A DNA stretch of 57,760 nt, taken from positions 1-57,760 of IMG/VR virus record IMGVR_UViG_3300006793_000033; one strand, given 5' to 3'. Made by a program: the position numbers and the translations under genes. The stretch's first letter is position 1, and each line of letters begins with the position of its first letter. This document shows positions 24,828 through 34,697 of this stretch, one piece after another. The stretch is from a virus. The notes below the pieces were generated by a model. That model searched no databases. It was not told the DNA's origin and saw only the letters and a list, made by a program, of their open reading frames with translations.

Positions 24828-27800
24828 TGCCTGGTAACCCACAGAGCCTGGAAGACAGAATCAAGGTTGAGTCCGGAGATCTTGTGGAGGTCCCTCGGGC
24901 TGATAAGAATTTGCACTCATTCAGAATCAATGACGTTGATCTCGTAGTGCCTCCAACGGATATCACCATCCAGAAGGAAGACTTGATCCACCAGTGGCGT
25001 ACGCTAAGAAGCAATGCCAGCACCAAGATTCCTTCAGGTCAGGGCCAGATTGCAGTCAGCGTAATTATCGCCTTTACCGGCGGTCAGATTTTGGACATGC
25101 ATAGGCTACTAGTTGAGTTTCGCCACAGCCCGTTCTGTTACATTGAGAATCGCTTTCTAAGGGAAAGCGTTGTTCCTCACTGGCCAGGCACCCAGAACAT
25201 GGCGTTCACTATGACTGGACTGTCGATCGCCCCCATGCAAGGCAGTTCTGATACGTGGATCATGCAACTAGACCTCACTTGGTTCAACTATGCCCCATAC
25301 CTTCACAACTGGTTTTACAGGCTAGACTGGCATACCGTACCTGTTCGAGCTGAAGGCGAACTGGAGGAGCAAGAGCCGGTAGAGATTACTATCGGTTGGG
25401 ATTGGGATGGAGAGAGGAAAATTCCTCGACACACTATTTTGCCGGGACTGTTTGGAGAAGATAGCGAAATCAGAACCTGGAACGTAGTCAGTAATAAATA
25501 CAACGATCGAGAAGTACTTAGCATCGAGCAAATGCAAGAGCTGCATCGTGGAGAAATTTTCGATCTACAACCACTACCTAACCGAATGCAGCCAGCAGCC
25601 ATGGTGTCGCGCCCTGATCAGTCGCGCATCTACACCAGGTACATTAACTATTTGCAGCGGGACGCACTCAAGCGCAACTTTGGCATCGATGTGGAAGGCG
25701 ACCTGCGTACCCCAGATGGCAAGCCAACTGCGGTATCTAGTGCGATGTTTAGCGCTGTCCTAGAAGGTGAGCGTCGCCGAACCTTCAGTCTCCACTCTGG
25801 CCCTCCCCGAGACTCTAGTATCTATCGCGCTTGGCGAGCAGCTGCTGACAAGTGGATCACTAATATCAACTCATACCACGGTGGTGTTGTCTTTAGTTTT
25901 GCAGCGTACAATGAGCTGCGCCTACCAGCTGAATACGCAGAAGCGATTCAGCGCGCGCACGCTGATTCTATTGAGAACGCCAAGAATGACTTGGGACTTA
26001 AGAATGAGTTCGCTCCAGAGTGGGTTGATCACTTCGATTACGATGGCATGGTCAATATGCGTCGTGAGCCCCGCGTGTTTGCTAGATCGCTAGTAAGGCG
26101 AGGGTGGACAGACCCTAACGGAAAATATGTTCCTATCGGCCCGCTAGGCAGTTTGGTCCCATACGACGTCGACAAGGTTCCTCTACCTGACCTCTCCATT
26201 GGTCAGACGGCCCACGTCAGCTATCGTGGGCCTGACACTGCTAAGAGGCTTTATGGGAGTGAGAGCCTGCATCGGATGCATGTTGGTACGGACTTCCCTA
26301 CTCAAATTGGCCAGCCAGTATTTGCTGTTGCTGATGGTTATGTTGCCAAGGCTAACAATCACAAGACTTCTGATGACGGAATTTTCAAGCTAATGCAGCT
26401 TGATGATGATGATTGGGCCCCGCTGTTTGATGCTGTATACGCAGAGGCGCCAGTACCAAATACCAACAGCCCACGAGATCAAGAGTCTTCCGGCCCGAAT
26501 GACTTTGAGCGCTCTTTGCGAGCCCATGTCCCAGGAGTTAAATTTCACGGACCAGGAAACGTTATCGAAACTGACGCTGGCTACTGGCCCGTAGGCACAG
26601 CTGTCCCTAGTATTGATATTCCAGGAGCTTACTACGTTGTGATGCCTACACCTGGAGGGAAAGGCATCACTCTTAGCCATAGCGATGATGAGCTTAGTAT
26701 CTATTCCCACCTGTCAGAAGTTCTAGTCAGCCAAGGCGAGCGAGTCGACGCAGGCCAACTGATTGGCTACACAGGCAACACTGGGCCATTTAAGGAAGAG
26801 TTTTTGAAGCAAGCTCTAGACAGTGTTCAGTCCCCTGTTCTGCCGCACCAAGGGGGCTTGTCTCAGATCGTCCCGACTGACGAAAAGTTCCTGACGGAAG
26901 GTTCTGAGGAGCCTACAAGTATCTGGAAGCGCTCGGCGCATTTGCACTTCGAATACTGGGAGCGACTAGATAAGGATGGGGCCCGCGACCCTGAGTACCC
27001 AGCTGACGAGATCCCAAGGTACTATCACCCGGATAAAGAAACGCTGTGCCCTGTTGATCCTATCAATAGCTTCAAGCTCGCTATTTCTGGCTCCCCGGTG
27101 ATTCAAGTAAACCCGGTGCTGCTGCGGCCAGATGACGAAGATGTCGCGAACTACCTCACTGACGAGCTAGGTGAAGATACTGCTGGCGCGCTGATGGAGA
27201 CTTTGTCCGCCCTATGGGATGACGGGTGGATGTATTACGACCATGAAGCGTCAGTCACTAACGTTTGGTGGAAGCAGTTTCATGTCAACGCTCAGCGTCA
27301 AGTTGGCGAACTAAATGAAAATTCACTTAAGTTCAACCCACTGGTCCTAACCGCTGTGGCGGGCGGGCTTCGGCACGTTGTAGCAAATATCCCCATCCTT
27401 GGTCATGAGTTTCCAACCCAACAGCATCTTGGTTCCATTGAGCCATTCTATAGTTTTGAGTTCTGCTCTCTAGATAACCTTGGGAATGGCCCCGAGTACC
27501 TAGCTGGCCTCCCGAAGGAGGCCCAACTACTACTTAGTATGCGTGACCTGCTGCATTCTAACGCTCGCAATTTCCGCCCTGTCGTTGACAGCTGGACTGT
27601 TGCGGGTGACTCTTTTGTCACCCGCCTGCTAGGCAGCTACAGACATGAAGATGTCTTGTGGAAGCCGGGGGAAGAAGTTGTTGAGGATCCGCTTAGTGGG
27701 CCGAGGAAAGTTGCTAGCGATACCAAATTGCTACGTCGACTAATTAATACTCGTGGAACTAGTCAGACGGTTAAGGGCCAGCCTGGCTTGTCTTGTCACT

Positions 27801-30800
27801 CGTTGGAGTTTCAAGAAACGAACCCATACGTTGGTGAATTCATCAGCAGCACTGCCCCAGCCGCTATCGAGCTAGAAGAAGCTTACTGTCAGATTCTGAA
27901 GAAGTTGTATGAGTGGGATTTCGATGACAAGTACAAAGACGTCCTGACTCAAATCCTGATTGCCCAACTAGCCGGCAGTCAGACAACTAATCCTGGCGAC
28001 CCTGATTACGGCCAGTACGAACTGCAGTATATTGGCGCCAATCAGCTTGATGATATCGATGGCGTTGCATTGTATAGTGACGGAGCTTCTGAATACGTGG
28101 TCTTTGGCGACTCTGATCCTGCTCTTGCAAAACTCTTGCAGGCCGCACAAAGTGGGGTTGTGAGAATGCCTGGGACTGCGATCCTGGGTGTTCCTGCAGC
28201 GATCCTGGGTCAGCCGATCAACATCACGCAAACTACCGACCTGGGACGCCAGGCGGTACCAGGGCTTCTTCCTGGCGCAGGCGGGATCTCATGGGATGCA
28301 ACCGAGACCGTAATTAACTATCGCTACGATATCAGCAAGCTACTAAATCAGACCCAGTCGAATCAATTGTCTGCTGAAATTCCGCTGGCAAAGATCCTAG
28401 ACTACTGGGCGCTGGTGCACGAGACTATTGTCTCGGCCGAAATGATGTTGGCTGAAAATCAGCTGCAAGTGGCTAACCAAACAGGACGAGTTGAGCCAGG
28501 AGGCATCAGTGAGGAAACAGCCTACCAGGAATTGTACTGTCTACCTGTGAGGCCTTCGCTCTTCAAGTATTTTCAAGAGTGGCTTAAGATCGCGGCCGAG
28601 GAGCTAGCAGTTGATCTTGATATTAGACGCATTCCCCCGGGCCAGGCTACATGGCAGCTTGAAAACAATATCAACTGGATCTACTGGGAGAATCCTCTGG
28701 AGCCACATCAGCTCGGAAGAGTTAAGCCTAGTAATGCCCAGAAAGCTTTTGCTATTGCCGAGGCAGCAGGTCATGGCGTACTCAAGACGCTAGACGTTCA
28801 GTTTACTGCTATCACTGCTGTTTTGGGATTCGGCGAGCACCATGGGATTCGGACCCTCCTAGGCGAAGACCCGAGCCAGATTGAAGGCCACTTCTCTAGC
28901 TTTGTTGAGAGCCAATACGACCTTACTGCTACGCAAGTGGCTAAAAACTACCTGTGGAACCTACCCCTAAGGGAGCTTGCGGTTCAAGAAAGGTTCAAGA
29001 GCTATGTTACAGAGAACATTTTTGGCGACATCACCGGCACCCTAGTTGGTCGTGACGGAAGTCCCGTGTTTGAAAATTTGGTAGATCAGCTCAAAACTGT
29101 TGTTTCGTCTTGCGGGTATTGGATCCCCTCGGCGCACCCTGGCGCAAATCCTTGGTTCTTTGTCGGTGACACTATCAAGACTAGAACTAATGACGACTCT
29201 TACCTTCTGGAAGGCGGACACCTAACCCCCGATGTTGACGCCAAGGGCAGGGTTGAGGTTCCAACCTGGAACCCTGCCAGTGGCACTGCGGCTCATTTCC
29301 TCGCTAACGGAGCCAAGGGTATCTATAGCTGGAACGATCCGTTTATCTGGCGAGTAAACCCTGAGGGAGAGCAAAGCAAACTTAATTTCTTCAAGGGCGT
29401 GCTAGCTAGATACGCCGAGAACATCCGACAGGACTTTAGTTTCCTGAGAGCCTTTGGACTCTCTGGTCTCGGCAACATCAGTAGTCAGGCGCGCATTACT
29501 GGCGCTCCTGCCTACCCGGACTTGGATCTCCCACATCACCCGTACTATGGCGTTAGCACTTCTACGTCTCCTGACTTCTACATGTGGAACATTTACGAGG
29601 ACGCAGGCGCCAGCGACCCAGATACGGTCGACGCAATGTACGAGGCTATGTACTCCATTGTTGAGAACTGTTATCGAAGCATGAAGGGCCTAGAAGAAGG
29701 TTCTGCGCACAAAGATAAGATAGTACTTGAGCCTGGAACGGAGGACAAGATTATCATTCCTCAAGGCTATCGAGCTGAAGGCACCGACAGTAGCGACCGA
29801 GGCCCCACTGATTTTCCTTACGCGCCAAACCCTGATGCTGCGACCTCTAGGGTAAAGTACTTCGAAGAACTTTACAGTGAAGTAGAGAAGTCCGAAACGC
29901 AAACTCAGGACCTAAGCAAGAAAGCCGCAAAGCTTGCAACAGCAACCGCCACGCCAGTTGCTGGCGACCTGGTCGAGACTCTTGTTAGTCCGTCTATCAC
30001 TCGGGACCAGATTGACGCTTTGGGTAGCACTCAAATCCTAGACTTCAGGATGAGCCTTGGCGAAAACTTTAATGGCGTGGGCGGCGGGGTCCAGTACCCC
30101 CGCCGCATGCCTGCGGAGAAGTACGAGGAGCTAAAAACTACAGCTGCTGGAATCAAGCAAATGTTTGGATCCCGAGCTGGATACACTCTCGAAAAGGATT
30201 TTCCAGACGACGTCACGAACTCAACTAAGGGTACTGTTATTGAGCGTGACACCGACCCTTCCCATAGGTTCAACATTGAAAGCATCAAGGCGCTAGCCAA
30301 AGCTAGCGCCAAAGATATCACTAGTCAGAAGCGCACTATGCGTCGAGCATATCCAACCTTTAAGCTCTTTTTTGTCGAAGAAGATGAGTTTGAGAGTCGG
30401 CTACTGAACTTTGACGACTTCTTTAGCTACAATGGCGTCACAAGCTTCACTGTCGTTCAAAGTCGAAAGAGCCCAGCAGATCATGCTGTCATCACCCTCC
30501 TTAATGTCGGCGGCTCTCTTGATGGCACAAAGCGAGATGCCATCGTTGATCTAGATTACTACTCTGCTGAATTTTCTAAGACGAAGATTCCTGGAGAAGG
30601 AAGCAAGACTGGCGGCGACACGAATACCCAAGGCACTGCACTCGACCAACCGTTCGGAGCCGTAGTCCTGCGTCCAGGCTTGAATGTACAATTGCGAGTT
30701 GGATACAGCAACGACCCTGATGAGCTCCAGGTGCTTATCAGTGGTCGAGTTGCAGATATTCAGTGGAATGCTAGTGGGGACCGCGCAGAGCTTATGGTGC

Positions 30801-33800
30801 AGTCGTTTGGCACCGAACTGATGCAAGCTATCAAGGGCAGTTCTCATACTGATGATGCGCCCACGTATCCGACCACACACCACTTGCTTGGAGCCATGAT
30901 GCTTGAGCCTGAATTGGCTCACTTTGGTCGCTGGGAATTTGGACAGATTTATCAGCACGGCGAAGGCAGTGACGCAACACTAGATTTCAACGATTACTCT
31001 AGGGACGCTTTTCTTGGTCGCTTCAAAGCGTCGAATGCAGCTATGGAATGGATGCTAGAGCACCCGGTCATCACTGGAGCGTTGATTATTGGTGGTGGTG
31101 TGATCTTGAGCAAAGCCCCAGGGTCTGGAAGGCTCTTCCGTGGGGTTGCTAACAAGACCAGTACGGGTGGGTGGACTCACCGATTGCTATCCAGGCTGGG
31201 CATTACAGGCTCGGCTCCTGGCCAGCAACTATGGTTGAAGCAACTAGTTGACGTCGCAAGGACGCGCGCCCCTGGCAGTGTATTCAATGCAGGCAAGGGG
31301 ACACTCACTGCCGCCGATATTGCGGCAGTGAGTGCACAAAATGCAGGCCAGCGAGCTGTAACCTTCAGTCTCCTAAGGGAGATTAGTAAGAGAGCATTCG
31401 AAGCTGGTGCCACCAAAAATCCTCAGACCATTATTGCTCGGGCCAGAATCATTTTGCGAACAGCGACAAAGAAAGCCCTGGAGCCAGGATTGCCTCCAGG
31501 CAGGGTTGCTAGCATTATGGCTAGGGCCGATGCAGAAGTGATTGCGCTTGCGCACAGAGGGCAATGGATGACCAAGCCGGCCTCTTTCAGTTTTTCAAAG
31601 AACTTTCTCCTCAACGTTGGTGGACAGCCTATTCGAAACCTTGGGAGAGGTTTTATTCGAACTGTGCCTCAAGGTATCGCTGCAGCATCTGGTTTCGCTC
31701 TAGGTGCAGACGCACTTCTTTATGTGTTGGGGCCCCAGGTCCAACCACACATTGATCGTGTCAGGGCATATTTCCGAAGCAAGAAGGCTAGCATGTTTCT
31801 TAGTCCGCAAGACGACAACTTGTATCCGCCCCACCCTAAAGACTACATGGAGATCTATGACGCTGGGTACAAGGAGATGCTCAAGCAACTGGGTGCCTGG
31901 ACTATTCGAACTGGCATCAGCGCTTTCACATATAGTGATGAGCTTGGTTACGGTGCAGCGCGCTGGGCCCTGGGCTACGACGCACTAGATAAGAGGGTGG
32001 ACCCTAGTCTTTGTGAATTCTCGGTAACCGGACAAACAATTTGGGATGTGTTCCATGAAATGTCACTAAGACATCCCGGATGGATCTATGGTGTGCGGCC
32101 ATATGGGAACAAATTTCGTTACACTATGTTTTTTGGTGTACCTAGTCAACGATATTGGGCACGGCCTGCACACAACCAGTTTGTCTCGCGAGCCAATGAC
32201 CTCGCGAGACTCTTGACTTCCAGAGGTGACGATCCCGACATCACTATTGATGAGTACCTCAGGCTGTATGGCGGGGACTTTGGTGAAGACCAGAGCATGG
32301 AGGCAGTAACCGAAAACTTGCTGCTAGATGCGGCAGATGCGGCAATTGCAGAGAACTATCGCATCAGCGGTCGCAACACTGGTGATGGCGGCGAATTCTT
32401 CGTGCGCCAAGCTGCTATCGGCCAGGGCAGCTCAGCGCTGCACACGATCGGTACGGATGGCGAGCTGCACAGAACTTACGAGAATGTAGATACTGTTGTC
32501 ATGGATTCTGATATTCCAATTGAAGAGAGCCGCTTCTACAAGGCTGCGATTAACTCAACCCTGAGCAGTCGAGCTATTAAAGAATACATGACTGCGCTGG
32601 AGCTAAGGTTCGAGCCTTTCCGCCGCTATCATAGTCTTACCTCTGACCACGATATCGTTTGGAACGGACTAATTAGTAGCGAAAACGCAGTCTACAATGC
32701 CGTAGATGTTACTTACTTTGGTGAGGACTTCTCTGACGGGCCTGCTGGATCTCAGTTGTTCAAGGCTCACACATTCATTCCGGAGCACAAGCTTAGGGTT
32801 CTTCCGCTAGAACCAAGCTACAATGTTCGTGGTTACGGTATGGCCATGCGTTATGGAATGGGTGCGCTACTCCACACTATGAGGGATATGTACAGGGGTG
32901 AGATCATCTCCCTTGGCAATGCTCGAATTAGGCCTTGGGACATTTGTATCCTGGCTGACTCCTATAACGATATGGTGGGTCCAGTGGAGGTCGAGCAAGT
33001 AGTACACAGCTTTAGCCATGAGACTGGATTCATTACAGAGATCAAGCCTGGAGCAGTAGTGTTGGCAAACGAAACCAGCAGCTGGCCAGTACTGGAGGCG
33101 ATGAAGATGATGAGCCTTGCGACGAAAGACGTTGAAGACTCATTCCAAGGCCTGCGTCTTGGTGACGCAGGGAGCCTGGCGCACGCACTAGACTGGTTGC
33201 TCAACAAGGGGACGGGCGGGTCAGAGGAATACAAGGAGCATCTTGCTGAACGGGTCGAAGCACTCAGCCCGTTTGACGCCTTTGGATTGGAGGATGGAAC
33301 TAGTGACGCTCAAGACATTGAAGAGATTGGTGAAGTGTTGGGTTTCCGAAGTAAAGCAAATACAGCTGCCGTGTGGGTTACCGCTGGAGCCTCTATTGCC
33401 GCGAGTGCCGCGGCTTTCAAGGCTGCGCCACTGCTAGTGAGGGCTGTCCCACAGCTTGGTACTGGTTTTACTAGAATGACGGCTGCGACAACTACAGGCC
33501 TAGTTCTCTTCGGCGGCTCTGCTGCACTAATGGGTATGGCTGGAAGCGCCACTCCATCTCTACAGTGGCTCTTGGGTGGTCCCGTGCTGTTCCTAAGTTG
33601 CTTGCGTGGAGACTCCATCATGATGATTCCACTGATGAAGAACGGTCACCCAATTGTCTCTGGCCTGAACTTGTCTGACCCCTCTATGATCTGGAACAAT
33701 TTCAAGGGAGATCTTGGCCGCTGGGCTGATGACCATATCAGCGGCACCAGAGACTTGTCAGCTATCTGGCGACTTTATGGCACCAATAGCTGGAGGAGGT

Positions 33801-33886
33801 TCAATACCAATACTGCCGCCCCAGACGGAAGCTATTATGACGACAGCCAAACCGCTTATGCGGAGCTGACTGGCGAGGAAAGGTAA
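24827..33886 (+). CDS. Giant baseplate hub protein with M23 peptidase domain
   Basis: 3,019 residues, TGATG junction. N-terminal beta region (about 40-175). An M23 metallopeptidase core follows at about 480-720 with all expected residues: His485 and Asp489 (HVGTDF), His628 (YSHL), His705 and His707 (HLH). Spacing shows about 90 and 45 extra residues inserted relative to LytM. A gp27/gpD-like hub region lies at about 1838-2005 (FDDFFSYNGVTSFTVVQSRK; RPGLNVQLRVGYSNDPDEL; LMVQSFGTELM) and resumes at about 2690-2745 (ARIRPWDICILADSYNDMVG; VVHSFSHETGF). Hydrophobic helices occur near 2075-2100, 2284-2305, 2845-2875 and 2889-2935. Probable role: central hub plus peptidoglycan-cutting tail lysin, fused in one chain. 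Confidence 0.75.
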   Translation: MPGNPQSLEDRIKVESGDLVEVPRADKNLHSFRINDVDLVVPPTDITIQKEDLIHQWRTLRSNASTKIPSGQGQIAVSVIIAFTGGQILDMHRLLVEFRHSPFCYIENRFLRESVVPHWPGTQNMAFTMTGLSIAPMQGSSDTWIMQLDLTWFNYAPYLHNWFYRLDWHTVPVRAEGELEEQEPVEITIGWDWDGERKIPRHTILPGLFGEDSEIRTWNVVSNKYNDREVLSIEQMQELHRGEIFDLQPLPNRMQPAAMVSRPDQSRIYTRYINYLQRDALKRNFGIDVEGDLRTPDGKPTAVSSAMFSAVLEGERRRTFSLHSGPPRDSSIYRAWRAAADKWITNINSYHGGVVFSFAAYNELRLPAEYAEAIQRAHADSIENAKNDLGLKNEFAPEWVDHFDYDGMVNMRREPRVFARSLVRRGWTDPNGKYVPIGPLGSLVPYDVDKVPLPDLSIGQTAHVSYRGPDTAKRLYGSESLHRMHVGTDFPTQIGQPVFAVADGYVAKANNHKTSDDGIFKLMQLDDDDWAPLFDAVYAEAPVPNTNSPRDQESSGPNDFERSLRAHVPGVKFHGPGNVIETDAGYWPVGTAVPSIDIPGAYYVVMPTPGGKGITLSHSDDELSIYSHLSEVLVSQGERVDAGQLIGYTGNTGPFKEEFLKQALDSVQSPVLPHQGGLSQIVPTDEKFLTEGSEEPTSIWKRSAHLHFEYWERLDKDGARDPEYPADEIPRYYHPDKETLCPVDPINSFKLAISGSPVIQVNPVLLRPDDEDVANYLTDELGEDTAGALMETLSALWDDGWMYYDHEASVTNVWWKQFHVNAQRQVGELNENSLKFNPLVLTAVAGGLRHVVANIPILGHEFPTQQHLGSIEPFYSFEFCSLDNLGNGPEYLAGLPKEAQLLLSMRDLLHSNARNFRPVVDSWTVAGDSFVTRLLGSYRHEDVLWKPGEEVVEDPLSGPRKVASDTKLLRRLINTRGTSQTVKGQPGLSCHSLEFQETNPYVGEFISSTAPAAIELEEAYCQILKKLYEWDFDDKYKDVLTQILIAQLAGSQTTNPGDPDYGQYELQYIGANQLDDIDGVALYSDGASEYVVFGDSDPALAKLLQAAQSGVVRMPGTAILGVPAAILGQPINITQTTDLGRQAVPGLLPGAGGISWDATETVINYRYDISKLLNQTQSNQLSAEIPLAKILDYWALVHETIVSAEMMLAENQLQVANQTGRVEPGGISEETAYQELYCLPVRPSLFKYFQEWLKIAAEELAVDLDIRRIPPGQATWQLENNINWIYWENPLEPHQLGRVKPSNAQKAFAIAEAAGHGVLKTLDVQFTAITAVLGFGEHHGIRTLLGEDPSQIEGHFSSFVESQYDLTATQVAKNYLWNLPLRELAVQERFKSYVTENIFGDITGTLVGRDGSPVFENLVDQLKTVVSSCGYWIPSAHPGANPWFFVGDTIKTRTNDDSYLLEGGHLTPDVDAKGRVEVPTWNPASGTAAHFLANGAKGIYSWNDPFIWRVNPEGEQSKLNFFKGVLARYAENIRQDFSFLRAFGLSGLGNISSQARITGAPAYPDLDLPHHPYYGVSTSTSPDFYMWNIYEDAGASDPDTVDAMYEAMYSIVENCYRSMKGLEEGSAHKDKIVLEPGTEDKIIIPQGYRAEGTDSSDRGPTDFPYAPNPDAATSRVKYFEELYSEVEKSETQTQDLSKKAAKLATATATPVAGDLVETLVSPSITRDQIDALGSTQILDFRMSLGENFNGVGGGVQYPRRMPAEKYEELKTTAAGIKQMFGSRAGYTLEKDFPDDVTNSTKGTVIERDTDPSHRFNIESIKALAKASAKDITSQKRTMRRAYPTFKLFFVEEDEFESRLLNFDDFFSYNGVTSFTVVQSRKSPADHAVITLLNVGGSLDGTKRDAIVDLDYYSAEFSKTKIPGEGSKTGGDTNTQGTALDQPFGAVVLRPGLNVQLRVGYSNDPDELQVLISGRVADIQWNASGDRAELMVQSFGTELMQAIKGSSHTDDAPTYPTTHHLLGAMMLEPELAHFGRWEFGQIYQHGEGSDATLDFNDYSRDAFLGRFKASNAAMEWMLEHPVITGALIIGGGVILSKAPGSGRLFRGVANKTSTGGWTHRLLSRLGITGSAPGQQLWLKQLVDVARTRAPGSVFNAGKGTLTAADIAAVSAQNAGQRAVTFSLLREISKRAFEAGATKNPQTIIARARIILRTATKKALEPGLPPGRVASIMARADAEVIALAHRGQWMTKPASFSFSKNFLLNVGGQPIRNLGRGFIRTVPQGIAAASGFALGADALLYVLGPQVQPHIDRVRAYFRSKKASMFLSPQDDNLYPPHPKDYMEIYDAGYKEMLKQLGAWTIRTGISAFTYSDELGYGAARWALGYDALDKRVDPSLCEFSVTGQTIWDVFHEMSLRHPGWIYGVRPYGNKFRYTMFFGVPSQRYWARPAHNQFVSRANDLARLLTSRGDDPDITIDEYLRLYGGDFGEDQSMEAVTENLLLDAADAAIAENYRISGRNTGDGGEFFVRQAAIGQGSSALHTIGTDGELHRTYENVDTVVMDSDIPIEESRFYKAAINSTLSSRAIKEYMTALELRFEPFRRYHSLTSDHDIVWNGLISSENAVYNAVDVTYFGEDFSDGPAGSQLFKAHTFIPEHKLRVLPLEPSYNVRGYGMAMRYGMGALLHTMRDMYRGEIISLGNARIRPWDICILADSYNDMVGPVEVEQVVHSFSHETGFITEIKPGAVVLANETSSWPVLEAMKMMSLATKDVEDSFQGLRLGDAGSLAHALDWLLNKGTGGSEEYKEHLAERVEALSPFDAFGLEDGTSDAQDIEEIGEVLGFRSKANTAAVWVTAGASIAASAAAFKAAPLLVRAVPQLGTGFTRMTAATTTGLVLFGGSAALMGMAGSATPSLQWLLGGPVLFLSCLRGDSIMMIPLMKNGHPIVSGLNLSDPSMIWNNFKGDLGRWADDHISGTRDLSAIWRLYGTNSWRRFNTNTAAPDGSYYDDSQTAYAELTGEER
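27602..27625. repeat. Perfect inverted repeat, 9-bp GC-rich arms
   Basis: Arms 27602-27610 and 27617-27625 around TCTTTT, inside the hub gene. Confidence 0.85.
29246..29278. repeat. Nested inverted repeat, 9 + 5 bp
   Basis: Outer arms 29246-29254 / 29270-29278 (9 bp) enclose inner arms 29256-29260 / 29263-29267 (5 bp), with a G / GG internal loop, in the hub gene. Confidence 0.8.
30081..30106. repeat. Perfect inverted repeat, 9-bp all-GC arms
   Basis: Arms 30081-30089 and 30098-30106 contain only G and C; 8-nt loop; hub gene. Confidence 0.8.
30289..30310. repeat. Perfect inverted repeat, 9-bp arms, CAAA loop
   Basis: Arms GGCGCTAGC (30289-30297) and GCTAGCGCC (30302-30310), hub gene, just before the gp27-like region. 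Confidence 0.85.
31302..31334. repeat. Perfect inverted repeat, 13-bp arms
   Basis: Arms 31302-31314 and 31322-31334 pair at every position around a 7-nt loop; the longest perfect stem found here. Hub gene, between two hydrophobic segments. Confidence 0.92.
32183..32210. repeat. Perfect inverted repeat, 10-bp arms
   Basis: Arms GTCTCGCGAG (32183-32192) and CTCGCGAGAC (32201-32210), 8-nt loop, hub gene. Confidence 0.88.
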
Positions 33887-34320
33887 TGCCTAGTACAATC
33901 CCGCAAAATTCCCTTCAAGAAGCGAGAAGGAAGGCTGAGCAGTACAAGAAGCGCCCAGACATTACTGGGCGCAACCAAGCTGCTGTTGTCATTCTTAAAG
34001 TGTACGACCCAGACGTACTTGGGGGTGAGGGTGTGCCCAGTGGGCTAGTGCCTTATGTTAGTAAGCGTCCGGGAACTCTGTTTGCAAAGGTACGCATCTT
34101 GAGGTCTGGTAAAGAACTGTTTGTTGGCTTTAGAGATTCAGAAGCAACGCTGCTGTCTTCTTTCGGCAACAGCGTGCTTCTTGAAGGACTTCGGGGTACA
34201 ATCTTGTACAATGGTCTTCGCCCAGAAGACGGTCAGTTGATCGTCACTGGGCACCCTACAAGCAGGCTCCGGGGCTTGGCGTCCGAAACCTCAACGTTCG
34301 ATATCTCAGGGATTTTCTAA
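33886..34320 (+). CDS. Small baseplate-region protein
   Basis: 144 residues, TAATG overlap with the hub gene. The N-terminus is helical and basic (EARRKAEQYKKRPDITGR). Residues about 30-144 are strand-rich with AAVVILKVYDPDVLG, FAKVRILRSGKELFVGFRD and GTILYNGLRPEDGQLIVTG, consistent with a small beta-barrel. It sits between the hub and the gp25-like gene where spike, hub-adaptor or hub-cap proteins are usually encoded. No PAAR-like or VgrG-like signature is visible, so the membrane-piercing tip of this tail is not identified. Function by position only. Confidence 0.5.
   Translation: MPSTIPQNSLQEARRKAEQYKKRPDITGRNQAAVVILKVYDPDVLGGEGVPSGLVPYVSKRPGTLFAKVRILRSGKELFVGFRDSEATLLSSFGNSVLLEGLRGTILYNGLRPEDGQLIVTGHPTSRLRGLASETSTFDISGIF
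33951..33972. repeat. Perfect inverted repeat, 8-bp GC-rich arms
   Basis: Arms GCGCCCAG (33951-33958) and CTGGGCGC (33965-33972), 6-nt loop, in the small baseplate gene. Length is near what chance allows. Confidence 0.5.
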
Positions 34321-34688
34321 TGGCAAATCAAAGACCGCAAAAGACTTGGCGTATGAGTTACTGGGTCGGCCGCGAAGACAAAGTCGAGGGCGCAATCTCT
34401 ATTCTCTCCAATCCTGCTGAGCTGCGCATGGGCGTCGGTCAGAAGTCTTTCATTAGCGTACATGAAGACAAGATTAGCATGTCCGGAGGTACTCCCTCTG
34501 TCATCAGCATTCAGGGTATGAGCAGTAGCATGAAGTACGCCGGCATGATCCAGGACCTTCCCTGGCCGCTCACCATGATTCCCAGCACGACCTACACCCC
34601 TTTCCCCAAGCAGTTGATCATTCCCCCTTTTCTAGATCAGCTTCCGACAATCATTCAGACAGCCACACTTCTTACTGGCTTGATCTAA
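34320..34688 (+). CDS. Small baseplate-region protein with hydrophobic C-terminus
   Basis: 122 residues, overlapping the previous stop by one base. The N-terminal half is polar and strand-like (MSYWVGREDKVEGAISIL; SFISVHEDKISMSGGTPSV). The C-terminal half is Pro-rich and hydrophobic (PWPLTMIPSTTYTPFPKQL, then TATLLTGLI at the end). No cysteines and no catalytic motif. Gene order (hub, two small proteins, gp25-like) suggests an inner-baseplate or spike-associated part. I do not recognise the family. Confidence 0.5.
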   Translation: MANQRPQKTWRMSYWVGREDKVEGAISILSNPAELRMGVGQKSFISVHEDKISMSGGTPSVISIQGMSSSMKYAGMIQDLPWPLTMIPSTTYTPFPKQLIIPPFLDQLPTIIQTATLLTGLI

Positions 34689-34697
34689 GGAGACCAG

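Noticed and set aside
26642-26673. 8-bp inverted repeat with 16-nt loop (GTGATGCC/GGCATCAC)
   Set aside because: Arm length and loop size are within what chance would give in a window of this length.
28031-28042. Recurrent 12-bp palindrome (same as 13739-13750) as a protein-binding site
   Set aside because: Only two copies, both inside codons; two matches among many palindromes could be chance.
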